Positions 22,648 through 33,090 of a DNA stretch of 64,000 bases are shown here, piece after piece; the first letter of the stretch is position 1; every line of letters starts with the position of its first letter. Origin of the DNA: Phlegmacium glaucopus (taxonomy: Eukaryota > Basidiomycota > Agaricomycetes > Agaricales > Cortinariaceae); contig MU130379.1 in the NCBI GenBank assembly GCA_015039465.1, positions 1,072,423 to 1,136,422 on the forward strand, written 5' to 3'. A model generated the notes under the pieces. It worked only from the letters and a program-made list of their open reading frames with translations, ran no database searches and had not been told where the DNA came from. Made by a program: the position numbers and the translations under genes.

Positions 22648-23897
22648 TTATATCCAATCCTTAACCCCCCAGCCATTATATGCAACACCACGAAGATTCC
22701 ATATCCCTTCTCGGGGTTGAACATTCCCCTCAAAATCTATTGCACGACAGTACACCCTTCCACACCCCTCCACACCCTTCAATTCAGCTTCCCACAGTGT
22801 CCAGCTCCATTTTCCTTGCTGGTATATGATTTGAGCCGACTGCCAGGTCTTTCCATCATCGATAGTAACTTCAACTGCCTGTACGTTTCCGCAGGGACTT
22901 GGAATAGCATAACCTTTCACATAAAGTGTGTCTTCGGACGTACGACTGGCAACCCCAATGACTGAATTGAGGGGGAGCGCAGTCATCGACGGGTACTTGG
23001 CCCATAAAGCCTTCGCACTCTCTTTTGATTCGATCTTCATGAGTCGACGAGTTAGTCAACAAAATTGAATGATCTAGGGTTGGTGGAACGTACATGAGGT
23101 GGTAATATCTTGTAATCACGTTGTTGATAGAAATTGAGAGACTCCTCTGATGCGATTGTAATTGTATCGACCCATTTAACCCACCGCGCTCCTAGAAATC
23201 CCGGAACTACTATTCGGAGGGGTCCGCCATGATCAGCAGCTAATGGTTCATTGTTCATCTATGATGTCGGAGTAAATAAATCTGTGGGTTGGAATTGACA
23301 GAATAAAATTAACTTCGTATGCAACCAAGATATCTTCCTCTTGCTTCATAGCTTTGACAAAAGGGATGGATGCACCGTAGTAGGTATCATCTTGACACTG
23401 TGTAGCATGCGATTCAAAGCAGACGTGGAGGGCTTCCGGGTGTTCTCCGGCATGCTTGAGGAGATCACAAAGTCGTACACCGCCCCATCGACAATTTGCG
23501 ATAACACCGTCGGACCAGGGAACCCCATGAACCTTCTTTATAACGCCCATCTCCTTCCTTCTTATGCCCGCACACTGAGTATGTTAAGACCATCGTTTGA
23601 CAGAGAAGAAGGGTACCTCAATCGCACCTGCAGAACAGCGACTATGGATGCCATTGGAAACAATGTTCTCAAGTCATTCATGGTTAGTTTAACTTCTCCA
23701 ATGCTTCCCCCCCGTATAGTTAGTGAGTAGTTATCTTCGTCAAATTGACGAACAGGGCCATGATTTCGACAGTAGACAAGATCTTCTGGCGTAATTGGAA
23801 ATTCAACCAAAGCAGAAGACGGTGGCTCAGCATTGAAAGGCTCTTTTTCCTGTATAGAGAGCAGCTGGGAATGTTCGGGTTCACAAGTATAGTCCAT
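22648..23897 (-). CDS. Sulfite oxidase (molybdopterin enzyme)
   Basis: Oxidises sulfite to sulfate with a molybdenum-molybdopterin centre. The N-terminal oxidoreductase_molyb domain shows [20 protein letters not shown], then LQ joined across an intron to CAGIRRKEM, which places the molybdenum-ligating cysteine (CAGNRR in animals) in the second exon; [27 protein letters not shown] and the [20 protein letters not shown] element follow. The C-terminal Mo-co dimerisation domain contains [30 protein letters not shown] and [12 protein letters not shown]. There is no cytochrome b5 domain and no obvious C-terminal peroxisomal SKL, so it is the short form. Start ATG 23897 ([11 protein letters not shown]); a longer frame upstream to 24032 is possible but unlikely. 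Introns at about 23585, 23260 and 23040. Confidence 0.92.
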
Positions 23898-24080
23898 GTT
23901 GCTGGTAAGAAAGAGAGTTAATAAATCAAATGGGGCTAATTGAAAATAGATCATGTTTTCGGTGAGGGGCTGCGGCTGACTCGCACATGTACGTCGTTCA
24001 ATTAATATGAATAAGTACCAAAATTGTAACAACTACTCCCAAGGTAACTCTTTCTCACAGAAAGGCCAACGAAACACAAA

Positions 24081-24603
24081 TCAAGGTTCCAAAGACGCAG
24101 GGAAAGTGCCATTTTCGCGCTGGTCGTCGAACTTGGAAATCTGGCAAGACGATTGATTAAATAGCATGTAATGAGAGCCTTGCGTAACACTAACCCATTC
24201 ATCTATATCAAAAACAGAGATGCGTCAGTATGTTTCATAATGAATATATTTGGGAGGCCCTCAAGGCCACGCACTCGGACAGAGCGAGTTATACGCCTTC
24301 TTGAACTGTTTGCAAGGGGCGTAGTCCTCGCCTTTTGCAGTTATACATTTGAAGTAATCAGTGTAATTTTGGAAGCTAGAAGAAATAGTGAGCAGGTTTG
24401 AACGGAGTGTAGAGAAGTCATACCAGTTTCGAGTCTGGTTGGTATTTGGGAAACGAGCTAGGCACAACCAGTGAGCAACACTGAATGGTAGAAGTGGAGA
24501 AACAGACCATCAAATCCTACGGTTTGGAGGACGTATTTGCTTAAGTAGAGTCAATAAAAGATCAATCATTGAAATAAAGTACTTACCTTGAAGATTCAGA
24601 CAT
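24081..24603 (-). CDS. COX12: Cytochrome c oxidase subunit VIb (COX12/COX6B)
   Basis: Intermembrane-space subunit of complex IV that bridges the dimer interface. About 83 residues over six exons: MSESSSKYVLQTVGFDARFP, NTNQTRNCFQNYTDYFKC, ITAKGEDYAPCKQFKKAYNS and LCPNEWISKFDDQRENGTFP. The twin-cysteine pattern is intact: C-x9-C (CFQNYTDYFKC) and C-x10-C (CKQFKKAYNSLC). Exon 1 is 17 nt of coding sequence, and exon 5 is only 8 nt (24195-24202), contributing part of Asn, Glu and Trp of CPNEW. Start ATG 24603 lies 90 bp from the divergent PRP18 start. The gene is nearly invisible as open frames because no exon exceeds about 100 nt. Confidence 0.93.
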
Positions 24604-24693
24604 AATTACTAGCTGGTGGTTGGTCGGGTTGTGGCGGAAGCACCAAGAAATTGTCTGCTTACGTCAGTCACGTTGCTTGACCTTCTAACCACT
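24604..24693. promoter_or_regulatory. Shared divergent promoter of COX12 and PRP18
   Basis: Only 90 bp separate the two start codons, so both leaders and core promoters must sit here or overlap the first exons. No TATA box is evident. Sequence seen, regulatory role inferred. Confidence 0.55.
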
Positions 24694-25982
24694 ATGGAGG
24701 CGCTCAAAGCAGAGATTGCTTCAAAACGAAAAGCCATCCAGGACGACCCCATACTCTTTGATCGCCCTAATAAATATTTGAAGAGAGGCGACCTTGAGAG
24801 ATTACGAGAGGAGCGAGAACTCAAAGCTCGTCAAGTCCAGACGCCTCCAGAGGAAATACCATCCAAGCCAACGAGAGTGAGTACTTGTCCCTTTTTCCAA
24901 CTTGTATGTCCTGACGCGTCGATGGAGAGCAGCCACCTTTCATTCCAGCCTCTTCAAGTACTTCTCCATCACGAGATACAGAATCTCCAAATCCCGTTGA
25001 ATCTTCCTATAATTTATCGAATGAGGAAACAATTCGGAGGCTTCGAGCTAAAGGTCAACCGATCCGACTTTTCGGAGAGGCAGACAAAGATCGTCGTTTG
25101 AGATTGAGAGCCCTGGAGCTTATCGAGGAAAAGGGACATGATCGGCAAGGGGGCCAAAACGACTTCAAAAAAGCTTTAGAGGACGTTGAAAACAACGAAC
25201 GGGAATTGAGAAACAAGAACACAAAAGGGAAGAAGAAGGATGATACGGATCCAGGAGCTAATAGCGTTCTCGACTTGGGTCTGGTCAAAACCGACCCCGA
25301 CAAGCTATATCCTTTGATTTATTATGCACTAAAACGAACTCTTAAAGAATGGGAGGAGGCTATGGACGAACGACCAGGTATGCTGGGTCTCGAGGCTTCA
25401 TTCTGGCCTAACCGTATTTTAGAGCACATCAAGCGTACCACTCAGGGTAAATTGGCTGCAGCAACCCAAGTACAGTCTGCCGAATATCTCAAGCCTTTGT
25501 TCAAGACCCTTCGTTCGAGGGCATGTAGATTCATTTAATCAGCGGCATTTTAATGTTTCTCCTGACCCTCTTATCAGTCACTCCCTGCTGACATGCTTGC
25601 CCGCATGGCAGAAATAGTCCATTACATGCAAAAGCGGCAATACCAACGTGCAAATGACTCGTATCTACGTCTTTCCATTGGGAATGCTCCCTGGCCAATT
25701 GGTGTCACCATGGTTGGGTATGTTACTTGTCTCGTATAGTCCTCTTATTTTCTGATCGGGCCAACAGAATCCACGAACGTTCCGCCCGAGAAAAGATTTC
25801 AGCGGACCAGGTGGCTCATGTCCTCAACGACGAGGTCAGCCGCAAGTACATTCAGAGTCTTAAGCGGTGAGCCCAAAACATTGATTTAGTACATAAATAC
25901 ATTCCTTACATTTATATAAAGGCTCCTCACGTTCTCGCAAACGAAGTACCCTCCCGCAGATATTTCACAATTGATGGGATGA
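24694..25982 (+). CDS. PRP18: Pre-mRNA splicing factor PRP18
   Basis: Second-step splicing factor of the U5 snRNP. The N-terminus ([32 protein letters not shown]) leads to the SFM/PRP4-like motif [20 protein letters not shown], and the C-terminal Prp18 domain contains [60 protein letters not shown] and [20 protein letters not shown], the last two regions being the conserved loop and final helix. Introns lie at about 24877-24930, about 25525-25576, about 25719-25767 and about 25867-25921. The start is the first ATG of the conserved frame. Divergent from COX12 and convergent with JJJ1 (about 200 bp). Confidence 0.93.
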
Positions 25983-26189
25983 TGTACTTTGACCTTGTGA
26001 GTCCCGTAAGGTACACATCCGGAATATTTTCTGTTTTCTTGTTATCCCGAAGACCATGGTCAATGCTTGATTCACGGCACTTATAATTTCGATGGCTTGG
26101 TAGGAAGACAAAATGCCTAAATAATCATTATCTATGTCCATCATTCGTGAAAATTGTCAGTGTGGAATGAAATCGGGGCCCAAGATTTT

Positions 26190-28199
26190 CTAGCCACGCT
26201 TCTTTTTTCCCTTGGGCTGTTTTTGCTCTTCGTTATGGGCAAGAGCATGCCCAGTCTTCGAGATGTGACTGAATAATTGGGTTTTGCTTGCGAAGCCCTG
26301 GGCACAGAAGTTGCAACGTTGCTAGCAAATAAGGGTCACTGAGTCGAATGGTATGCAAAGCAGTCGTCCATACCGATAAATTGTTGTCTTCCAATTCTGC
26401 TTTTTTTGCTTGCCTTGCTCGTCTTTTATCACGTTTTGACGTCTCTTGAGTTATAGGCGGATCGGCAGGGGCAGTCAAGTGAATGTCGTCTTCATTGGAA
26501 GCCTTTGTGTTTGCAGTCTCCGAGTCGCTCATAAGGAAGTCCACATCCTGTTTTCTGGTCTTTGCTCTCGAATATTTGCCCGATATCTCAGCAGCTTTCA
26601 AACCTTCTCTCTCTCCCTCTGCAGCATTTGGGACTTGAAAAAGGCTATCTGAATCGTTTGTGGATTGAGGGAGTAGTGAGGGCAGTGAGGGCAGGGCTTC
26701 AGCCACCACCAGGTTTATCGATGAAGAGGAATTTCTGGCAGGTACCTGATCGTTGGTATAAATCACTTCATCTTCGTTTTCGCCATCTAAGTCCAGATCT
26801 TGGTCATCGGCTTGCATCTCTCTCTTCAATCTTTCCACCTCTTTCATATGCTTTTTGCTCCGCTCATGACTATTCCAAGCTGCTTGGCTCCGGAAGTTTT
26901 TCCTACAGACAACACATTCCCACTCTTCGAGGTCGTCTCCTTCGCCTGTTGCCCAATCTAAATCATCGTGAAGGCCTTTCGTATCTACCTTTTGCCAGTC
27001 TTGTTCGATATAAGTTTCGGAAAGTTTCTGTTGAGCTTTAAGTAGCGTGGAAGGGGCTGGAGGGGTAGGGCTGTTGCCCTGATTCTGAGATTGTAAACGT
27101 AACTTATATCTGGGATCCCGCTTGCGTATGAACTTGACAAGAGACTAATGTCGTCCTTTAAAATTGAACAGGTGAGCCCTATGAGAAAAATCACATACCC
27201 GAACTGTGTCGTTGTATTCTTTGCGAGCATCCTCTCTGGCCTTTCTATTGTCTTTTTCCATCAATCTAGGAAATACAGAAGAAGATGGAAAGATATCAAA
27301 CCAAGTGGAAATGAAAGCCAAAGAAATTCTACCTTCTGGCGCGTCTCTCTGGCGCCTCAGCTAGATTCCATTGTTCCATCCAGGAAAAATCTTTTTGGGT
27401 AGTAAAGTGCAGCCATGCATTGTAGAAAGACCTGGCTGATCTGCCATCCTCATCTTTCGAGGCAGCCCAATCCCAAGTTGAATATCCAAAAGAAGGTAAA
27501 TCGTACTCTGATGTAAAAGTCTTCTCCTCCGCATGCAGTCTTGCGAATAGGTTACGATATAATGTGAAAAACCCCTGGACTGGAATTATGAAATTTCCGA
27601 GTAGAAAAAAAAAGGTGTACATACATTGTCTTCATCGTCAAAGCCCTCCCATACTGTAGCATCGAAGAAACGAGCCAAGTGCCGGATAGTGAGGCCTCTA
27701 TCGCGAACGCGAGATGTGGGGTTGACTCCTTTACGAACGTCTTCAATGACAGCCTCGGCATCTGCTTCGGGAATCAATGAAGCTCTATGAGAGTCATACC
27801 AAGCCCGCTCCTACTTGTGTATTTATTAGTGGCAGCCAAATGCGTTGGGGATTAAAAATGAAGTTTTACTTGCTCGTCGCTCAATATCTACAAACGTCAC
27901 TTGGTCATTCTTTGCTCTGGAGTAGGGATATGAATCTACCTCATATGCCTGTTGCAATGCTGCGAACTTATGTGTCGCTTGTTCAATGTCTCCTTGATTC
28001 TTATCGGGGTGATGAATCAAAGCTAGACGTCGAAAAGATCTCTGGATAAACATGGGGTTAGAGGGTGTAAATCATAATACTGACGAGAGATGATAACCTT
28101 GATTTCATCTGCGGAAGCGTCCTCTTTGACTTGAAGTAATTCATAATAGTCAACTACTGAAGATGAGTCCTCTCTCCCAGTTGATTCTCGGGCGCCCAT
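26190..28199 (-). CDS. JJJ1: J-domain zinc-finger protein JJJ1 (DNAJC21 type)
   Basis: Hsp70 co-chaperone in late cytoplasmic maturation of the 60S ribosomal subunit. The J domain reads [19 protein letters not shown], then [18 protein letters not shown] with intact HPD, and [13 protein letters not shown]. The family-specific region [27 protein letters not shown] and [16 protein letters not shown] follows, then a charged helix. Two C2H2 zinc fingers match the DNAJC21 arrangement: [20 protein letters not shown] near 26,900 and [20 protein letters not shown] near 26,270, the latter created by removing an intron close to 26,310. The C-terminus is basic (KGKKKRG). At least six introns. Starts 61 bp from the divergent TIM13 gene. 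Confidence 0.93.
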
Positions 28200-28260
28200 A
28201 GCGACGGTTCTCTTGAAGTATTGATTACATAACTCTACCTCTTACTCTTCAACAACCGAC

Positions 28261-28796
28261 ATGTCAGACTTTCTTTCAAGGAATTTGACTACGCCAACCC
28301 CTGGTACGTGTATGATCTCTGTCAGACGAAGGTTTGACGCGACTCCGCTTCAGGAGACATGGCCTCTCGAAAAGAGGCTTTGATGAATACTGTTCGACAG
28401 GAAGTGGCTTTGGCCAACGCACAGGAGCTCATGAATGTGAAGCTTTATGCTAAACTTCAAACGAGTGGAATTTTCTCAATGCCTTGCTTCCCTAGAAAGC
28501 TAGTGAACGGTGTTTTACAAAATGTATAATAAAGCCAGGAGATTCTTTATCAAGTTCGGAGCAGGTAAGAATCATATAGTTTCTGCACAGGTCGGACTAA
28601 AAACTCTACCCGTAGACTTGTCTTGCAAGATGCCTAGACCGTTACATGGAGGCTTGTGAGTGCACCACTTGAGAGCAATTACGTGCACTTAATGGTCTTC
28701 TCTAAAGTCAACATTGTGAGTAGAACATACGTCGCCAGAGTAAGCAAGGAACGTCTGGAAGGACAGCAGACGATGGCTTTCCAAGAGAGTTTGTGA
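28261..28796 (+). CDS. TIM13: Mitochondrial import chaperone TIM13
   Basis: Small TIM chaperone of the intermembrane space that carries hydrophobic precursors with TIM8. Spliced from five exons: MSDFLSRNLTTPTPG, DMASRKEALMNTVRQEVALA with NAQELMN, KASERCFTKCIIKPGDSLSS, TCLARCLDRYMEA and NIVSRTYVARVSKERLEGQQ. The twin CX3C motif is complete (CFTKC and CLARC), and the second one is split from the first by an intron near 28,565-28,617. Each exon is short, so only splicing reveals the gene. The SEQTCL-RCLDRYMEA-NIVSRTY string identifies TIM13 rather than TIM8, 9 or 10. Confidence 0.92.
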
Positions 28797-29139
28797 ATGG
28801 GTTTACACAGAAGTGTGTCCCAACTTGCTACTCCAGGCTTTGAATTCTATGTGCAAGTGTACGATTCTATAATATTGCATGGCCCAAAGCTCGAGAACGG
28901 GCTGGCTAGGACAAGGATTAGAGGCGAGCAACAATATGATAGTCTGGGGGTTGGAGCATGTCTTTCGTCGATCCTTTCGCTCTGGTGTTACATAAACTTG
29001 AGATGCCAACAATTTGCGGCAGTTAGGCCTCCTATAAGTCAACACCAACATGCATTCATGATAAGCGGGGCGTAGAATTGAGAACTGAAATATAATGATA
29101 GTTCTATGTCTAAAGGTAATATGTTTATAGAATAAAAAT
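28797..29139. other. Intergenic gap between convergent TIM13 and citrate synthase
   Basis: Both flanking genes end here. Short open frames exist on both strands but none resembles a protein family; the stretch is probably the two 3' UTRs. Confidence 0.5.
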
Positions 29140-31014
29140 CTATTTATCCTGGAACATCTTTTGGATGGCAGCGCTAGAGTAGGATTTAGGACGCTCAAGC
29201 GCTAGGTCAAGAAAGTTCAGCAAGATGCATGTATAATCGGGATAACATGACTTACAGGCACCAAGAGCGCGATCCCAGATCAACTGGGCAGCAACACCGA
29301 AGGCGCGCGACACCCCAAACAGTACTGTATAAAACTGCATCTGGTCAAGACCATAGTAAGTGAGCAAAACACCGGAGTGAGCATCAACATTGGGCCAAGG
29401 ATTTTTAGCTTTCCCAGCCTGAACAAAAAAAATAAGTGATGGACAGCAACTGGCAGGTAAAAAAGACATACCTCAAGCAGAATATCCGGGACTAGGTTAT
29501 AAATTTGTCCAACAAGTTTGAACAATTTATCATCAGGCAAATGCTTTAACGCGAATTCACGCTGAGCGGTGTAACGAGGGTCCGTTTTTCTCAGTACAGC
29601 ATGCCCGTAACCTGGAACAACTTGGCCGGCTTTGAGGGTCGACCAAATGTACTCCTTGACCGCCTGGTCAGATGCATCCTCGCCAACGCTAGCCTGCATT
29701 TTGCGTAACCAGATTAAGACTTCTTGGTTGGCCAGCCCGTGAAGGGGACCCGCCAAACCATTAAGAGCCGCTCCGTAGGCTAAGAACGGATCTGAGAGTG
29801 CAGAGCCGACGAGTTTGCCGGTATGAGCGGAGACATTACCACCTTCATGATCACTTGGAAGGACAATCAGTTAAATAGAAGTAAAATAACTGTCGGGTAA
29901 CAACTTACGTGTGAATGGTGATGTACAGCCGAAGAAGTTCAACAAACGCTGCATTGCTACCAAAACCAAGAAGAGTCGCCAAGTTATGGGAGTAATCTTT
30001 CGAGGGATCGATGGCAGGTAGTTTGCCCTGCCCAAAGACATTGCGATATATACGTCCAGCAATGTTCGGGAGCTTAGCGATGCTTGAAAAGAACAATTAA
30101 TAAGAAGGAAGCTCAGCATACACAAGAAAATCTTACAGGTCCATCGAGTCTTCAAAAGTAGGACCCCAGTATTCTTTCTTCGATATGCCGTCTTGATAGG
30201 CCTTTGCAAACGCAGAATTATGGTTTAGCTGAGAGGACGAATCAGTAAAGGCCAAGTGGTCATAACTTAAAGTGCTACCGCGGTCACAGCCAAACTAAAT
30301 TGACTCATAGGGTGGAGAGTCGGAGGGCATCGGTCAAGGATTTCTTCCACGAATTCGGGAATAGCAGAACGAGCAGCCCAGTCTCGTGATAATTCTGTGA
30401 CTTGGTCTTGTGTCGGGATTTCTCCTGTGACTAGAAGCCAGAAGAGGCCTTCAGGCAGAGGCTCTGAGCCACCCGGAGCCTTCGGAAGCAGCTGTTGACA
30501 CTCGGAAATGGTCTTGCCACGGAAGCGGATTCCTTCATCTGATTACACGGTTGTCGACTTAGAAAGGTCAAAACCAGACCGAGGTAGAAGAACAGACCTG
30601 GGTCCAAGACAGAGCCATCCCAGATAAGAGCAGGAAGACCTCTCATACCACTAGAGAATATAGAGCATCAACGGGTGGGAGGAAATAGATGAATTATAGT
30701 CGACATACCCATAAAGCTGATCGACGAGGACGGGGCCAAAGGATTTCTTGCCATGCTGAGCGCGAATAGATTTTACCTGTGAGAGGCATGAGAAGGTGAC
30801 TTTGAGGAAAAGTGGGAGTAGGTTACATTCTCTATCTGTTGTGGAATGAGTTGTGCCAGGCGCTCTTTGAGGGTGACAGATTTTGAGGACGTGGAGAAGC
30901 GAGCCGCACGGAACAAAGAGGGTCGTGACTACATAGCAAAATTGTCAGCGAGAAATTAAAGGTAGAGAAAAGGAAACTCGGTGCCTTGAATAAAGACCTG
31001 GATGGTAGAGACAT
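29140..31014 (-). CDS. CIT1: Citrate synthase, mitochondrial
   Basis: Condenses oxaloacetate and acetyl-CoA in the TCA cycle. The basic, Ser/Arg-rich N-terminus ([16 protein letters not shown]) is a mitochondrial presequence. Conserved blocks: [43 protein letters not shown], the first active-site His region [53 protein letters not shown], and the C-terminal [20 protein letters not shown]. All belong to the type I (eukaryotic) enzyme and no catalytic block is missing; length about 465 residues. Eight or more introns. The first exon is uncertain: I begin at ATG 31014 ([10 protein letters not shown]), and joining it in frame to SRPSLF requires a donor starting with GC (see findings). Start is 86 bp from the divergent TRM8. 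Confidence 0.93.
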
Positions 31015-31100
31015 GTCAGCGGTAGAGTTTGTCAAAGCGTCCAATTTTTTTTTATATTGGGTGATGAGCTGCTTATGTAACGTGGTACCTTTCATTCCTC

Positions 31101-31986
31101 ATGACCAAACGAAAGCGCGACGCTCAGGAAATGGATAACCCTCTGCTGCCACAGGCAAGTGTATGATAAAAATATTATAACACATATTATATCTCATTAT
31201 CTTTATAGAAAAAACATTACCGCCAGCGAGCCCATGCGAATCCATTCTCCGATCACTCTCTCCTCTATCCCCCTTCGCCTGGTACCATCGACTGGTCAGC
31301 TCACTATCCAGCCTTCGCTGGTACAGATCAAGTCCCCCAATATGCAGATATTGGTTGCGGCTTTGGTGGTCTCTTGATCAACCTTGCTCCAATCTTCCCA
31401 AACACCCTGATGCTTGGTCCGTCCAATCTTCGCTCGTCTTTCAATATATTTCGCTGACTATTCATCCACAGGCATGGAAATTCGTGTTCAAGTTTCTCAA
31501 TATGTCCATGATCGAATCTCAGCACTCCGAGTTACATCTTCTCCAGAAGGCGGGGACTCCACTTCGCCTTCCTCTCCCTATCGCAATGTGTCTGTTGTAC
31601 GCGCAAATGCTATGAAGTTTTTGCCGAATTATTTTGCGAAGCATAGCCTTTCTGCCTTGTTTTTCCTCTTTCCCGATCCTCACTTTAAATCACGCAAACA
31701 CAAAGCCCGGATTATCTCTCCTACTTTGCTAGCCGAGTACGCGTATGTTTTGCACCCAGGAGGCATCGTCTACACCATAACCGATGTTAAAGATCTCCAT
31801 GAATGGATGAATACGCATTTAGGCGCATTCCCACTTTTTGAACCTGTCGATGAGGAAACGCTACGATCCGAAGGAAAAGGTGTCATCATTGATGCCGTAT
31901 ATACGAGCACGGAAGAAGGCAAGAAGGTAGAACGAAATGGCGGCCATAAGTGGTTAGCTTGCTTTCGCCGTATCCAGGTCCAATGA
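31101..31986 (+). CDS. TRM8: tRNA (guanine-N7-)-methyltransferase TRM8 (METTL1)
   Basis: Catalytic subunit of the enzyme that makes m7G46 in tRNA with its partner TRM82. Begins MTKRKRDAQEMDNPLLPQ, then KKHYRQRAHANPFSDHSL; the SAM-binding motif is YADIGCGFGGLLINLAPIFP, followed by MEIRVQVSQYVHDRI, RANAMKFLPNYF, the signature LFFLFPDPHFKSRKHKARII, and LHPGGIVYTITDV. All hallmarks are present. Two introns: one at 31155-31208 whose donor is CAG|GCAAGT (a GC-AG intron), and one of about 50 nt inside the LGMEI sequence near 31,413-31,470. Length about 255 residues, normal for the family. Confidence 0.93.
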
Positions 31987-32050
31987 TTGTAACTTGTGTA
32001 ACCTTGTGCTAATTAATTGAACGCGGCTCTGTTCGATGCAAGCTAACATT

Positions 32051-32953
32051 TCAATCATTCATCTCCCTTTCGATATTGTAAGCTGCATCGTTGGCCCTGT
32101 ATTGAAAGATAGGGTTTGTTGTTTTAGTAAGAGTGTCCGATCTCGCCAAAATTGCACTTTTCATCTCTTGGTGCACCACCAATCCTGCATCAGTCGCCAG
32201 CTTAAAGATCTCATCGAAGCGCTCAACGTGTAGGCGAGTCTCCATCGTCACCATTGATATCTTTTGCGTCTTGGGCATAACTGCGACTGTAACGTTCGGG
32301 ACGTCGCTCTCTTCAAGGAGCGTCAAGTCCAGGATGGGAAACGTTGAGTGTACTCCGCCGGTAACAGCACAGACAAAATCAATCATTGGAATGCCAGCAT
32401 TGATGAGCGCAAGGGTCGTTCCATTGATGCATGCCTGAAGGAGCCCACCATCTTGTTGTAGCACTTGTATAAAGATGTCAATTTGAGACCTGGGGTATAA
32501 ATTTGTTTGCACGACAGGTTCAAAAGTGGATTTAATGGTCGATGAAATTTCCAAAACGCGTCTGGAACATGAGGAAAGAAAGCTTCTTTCAGTTCTGGAA
32601 GTTAAAGGGAATACAAACCATACTTGTCACCCCGCGAACGCTTTCTTCTATCCCCTGTGCTGAAAGCGGCCATCGAAACTTCCACGTTGAGATTGGCGCG
32701 GTCATGGATGGTGTGAGACCGCGTCTTTGCCTCTCTTGGACCAAAGACAGAGACTTGGACCTGAGTGAGGCCATGAGTTATAGTCGCGCAACCGTCTGCA
32801 TGACCTTGTTGTGAAAGGTCGATGCCGATGCTGCGTAACTCATATTGACGACGACCGTCGGAGCGAAACCCACCCTCGTTGAGTATTTCAACTCGAGAAG
32901 CCTACATCATAATTTGAGTAGGCATCCATAAAAAGTTGCGACGTAAGTACCAT
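32051..32953 (-). CDS. SKI6: Exosome core subunit RRP41 (SKI6/EXOSC4)
   Basis: RNase PH-fold subunit of the ring of the RNA exosome. The protein starts with a Met encoded by an exon whose only coding bases are the ATG at 32951-32953, and continues ASRVEILNEGGFRSDGRRQY, ELRSIGIDLSQQGHADG, QVQVSVFGPREAKTR, NLNVEVSMAAFSAQGIE, then after an intron STFEPVVQTNLYPRSQIDIF, VLQQDGGLLQACINGTTLAL and IPMIDFVCAVTGG. This is the RRP41 pattern (GFRSDGRR start, GG---A-INA--LAL). It ends in a helix with QYRANDAAYNIEREMND. At least three introns. In fungi and animals this subunit is structural and not catalytic, which is established family knowledge. Divergent from the NAPRTase gene by 137 bp. Confidence 0.93.
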
Positions 32954-33090
32954 GGATTCAAAAAGATGGGGATGGATCTGCTAACTTTTGCAAGGCAATG
33001 AGAAATATCACGTAATAATAATAACAATCAAGTCGATCGTGGGCAAGCGCCTATCAGCCTTTGATCAGCCTCCTTCTTCTCACTACTACC

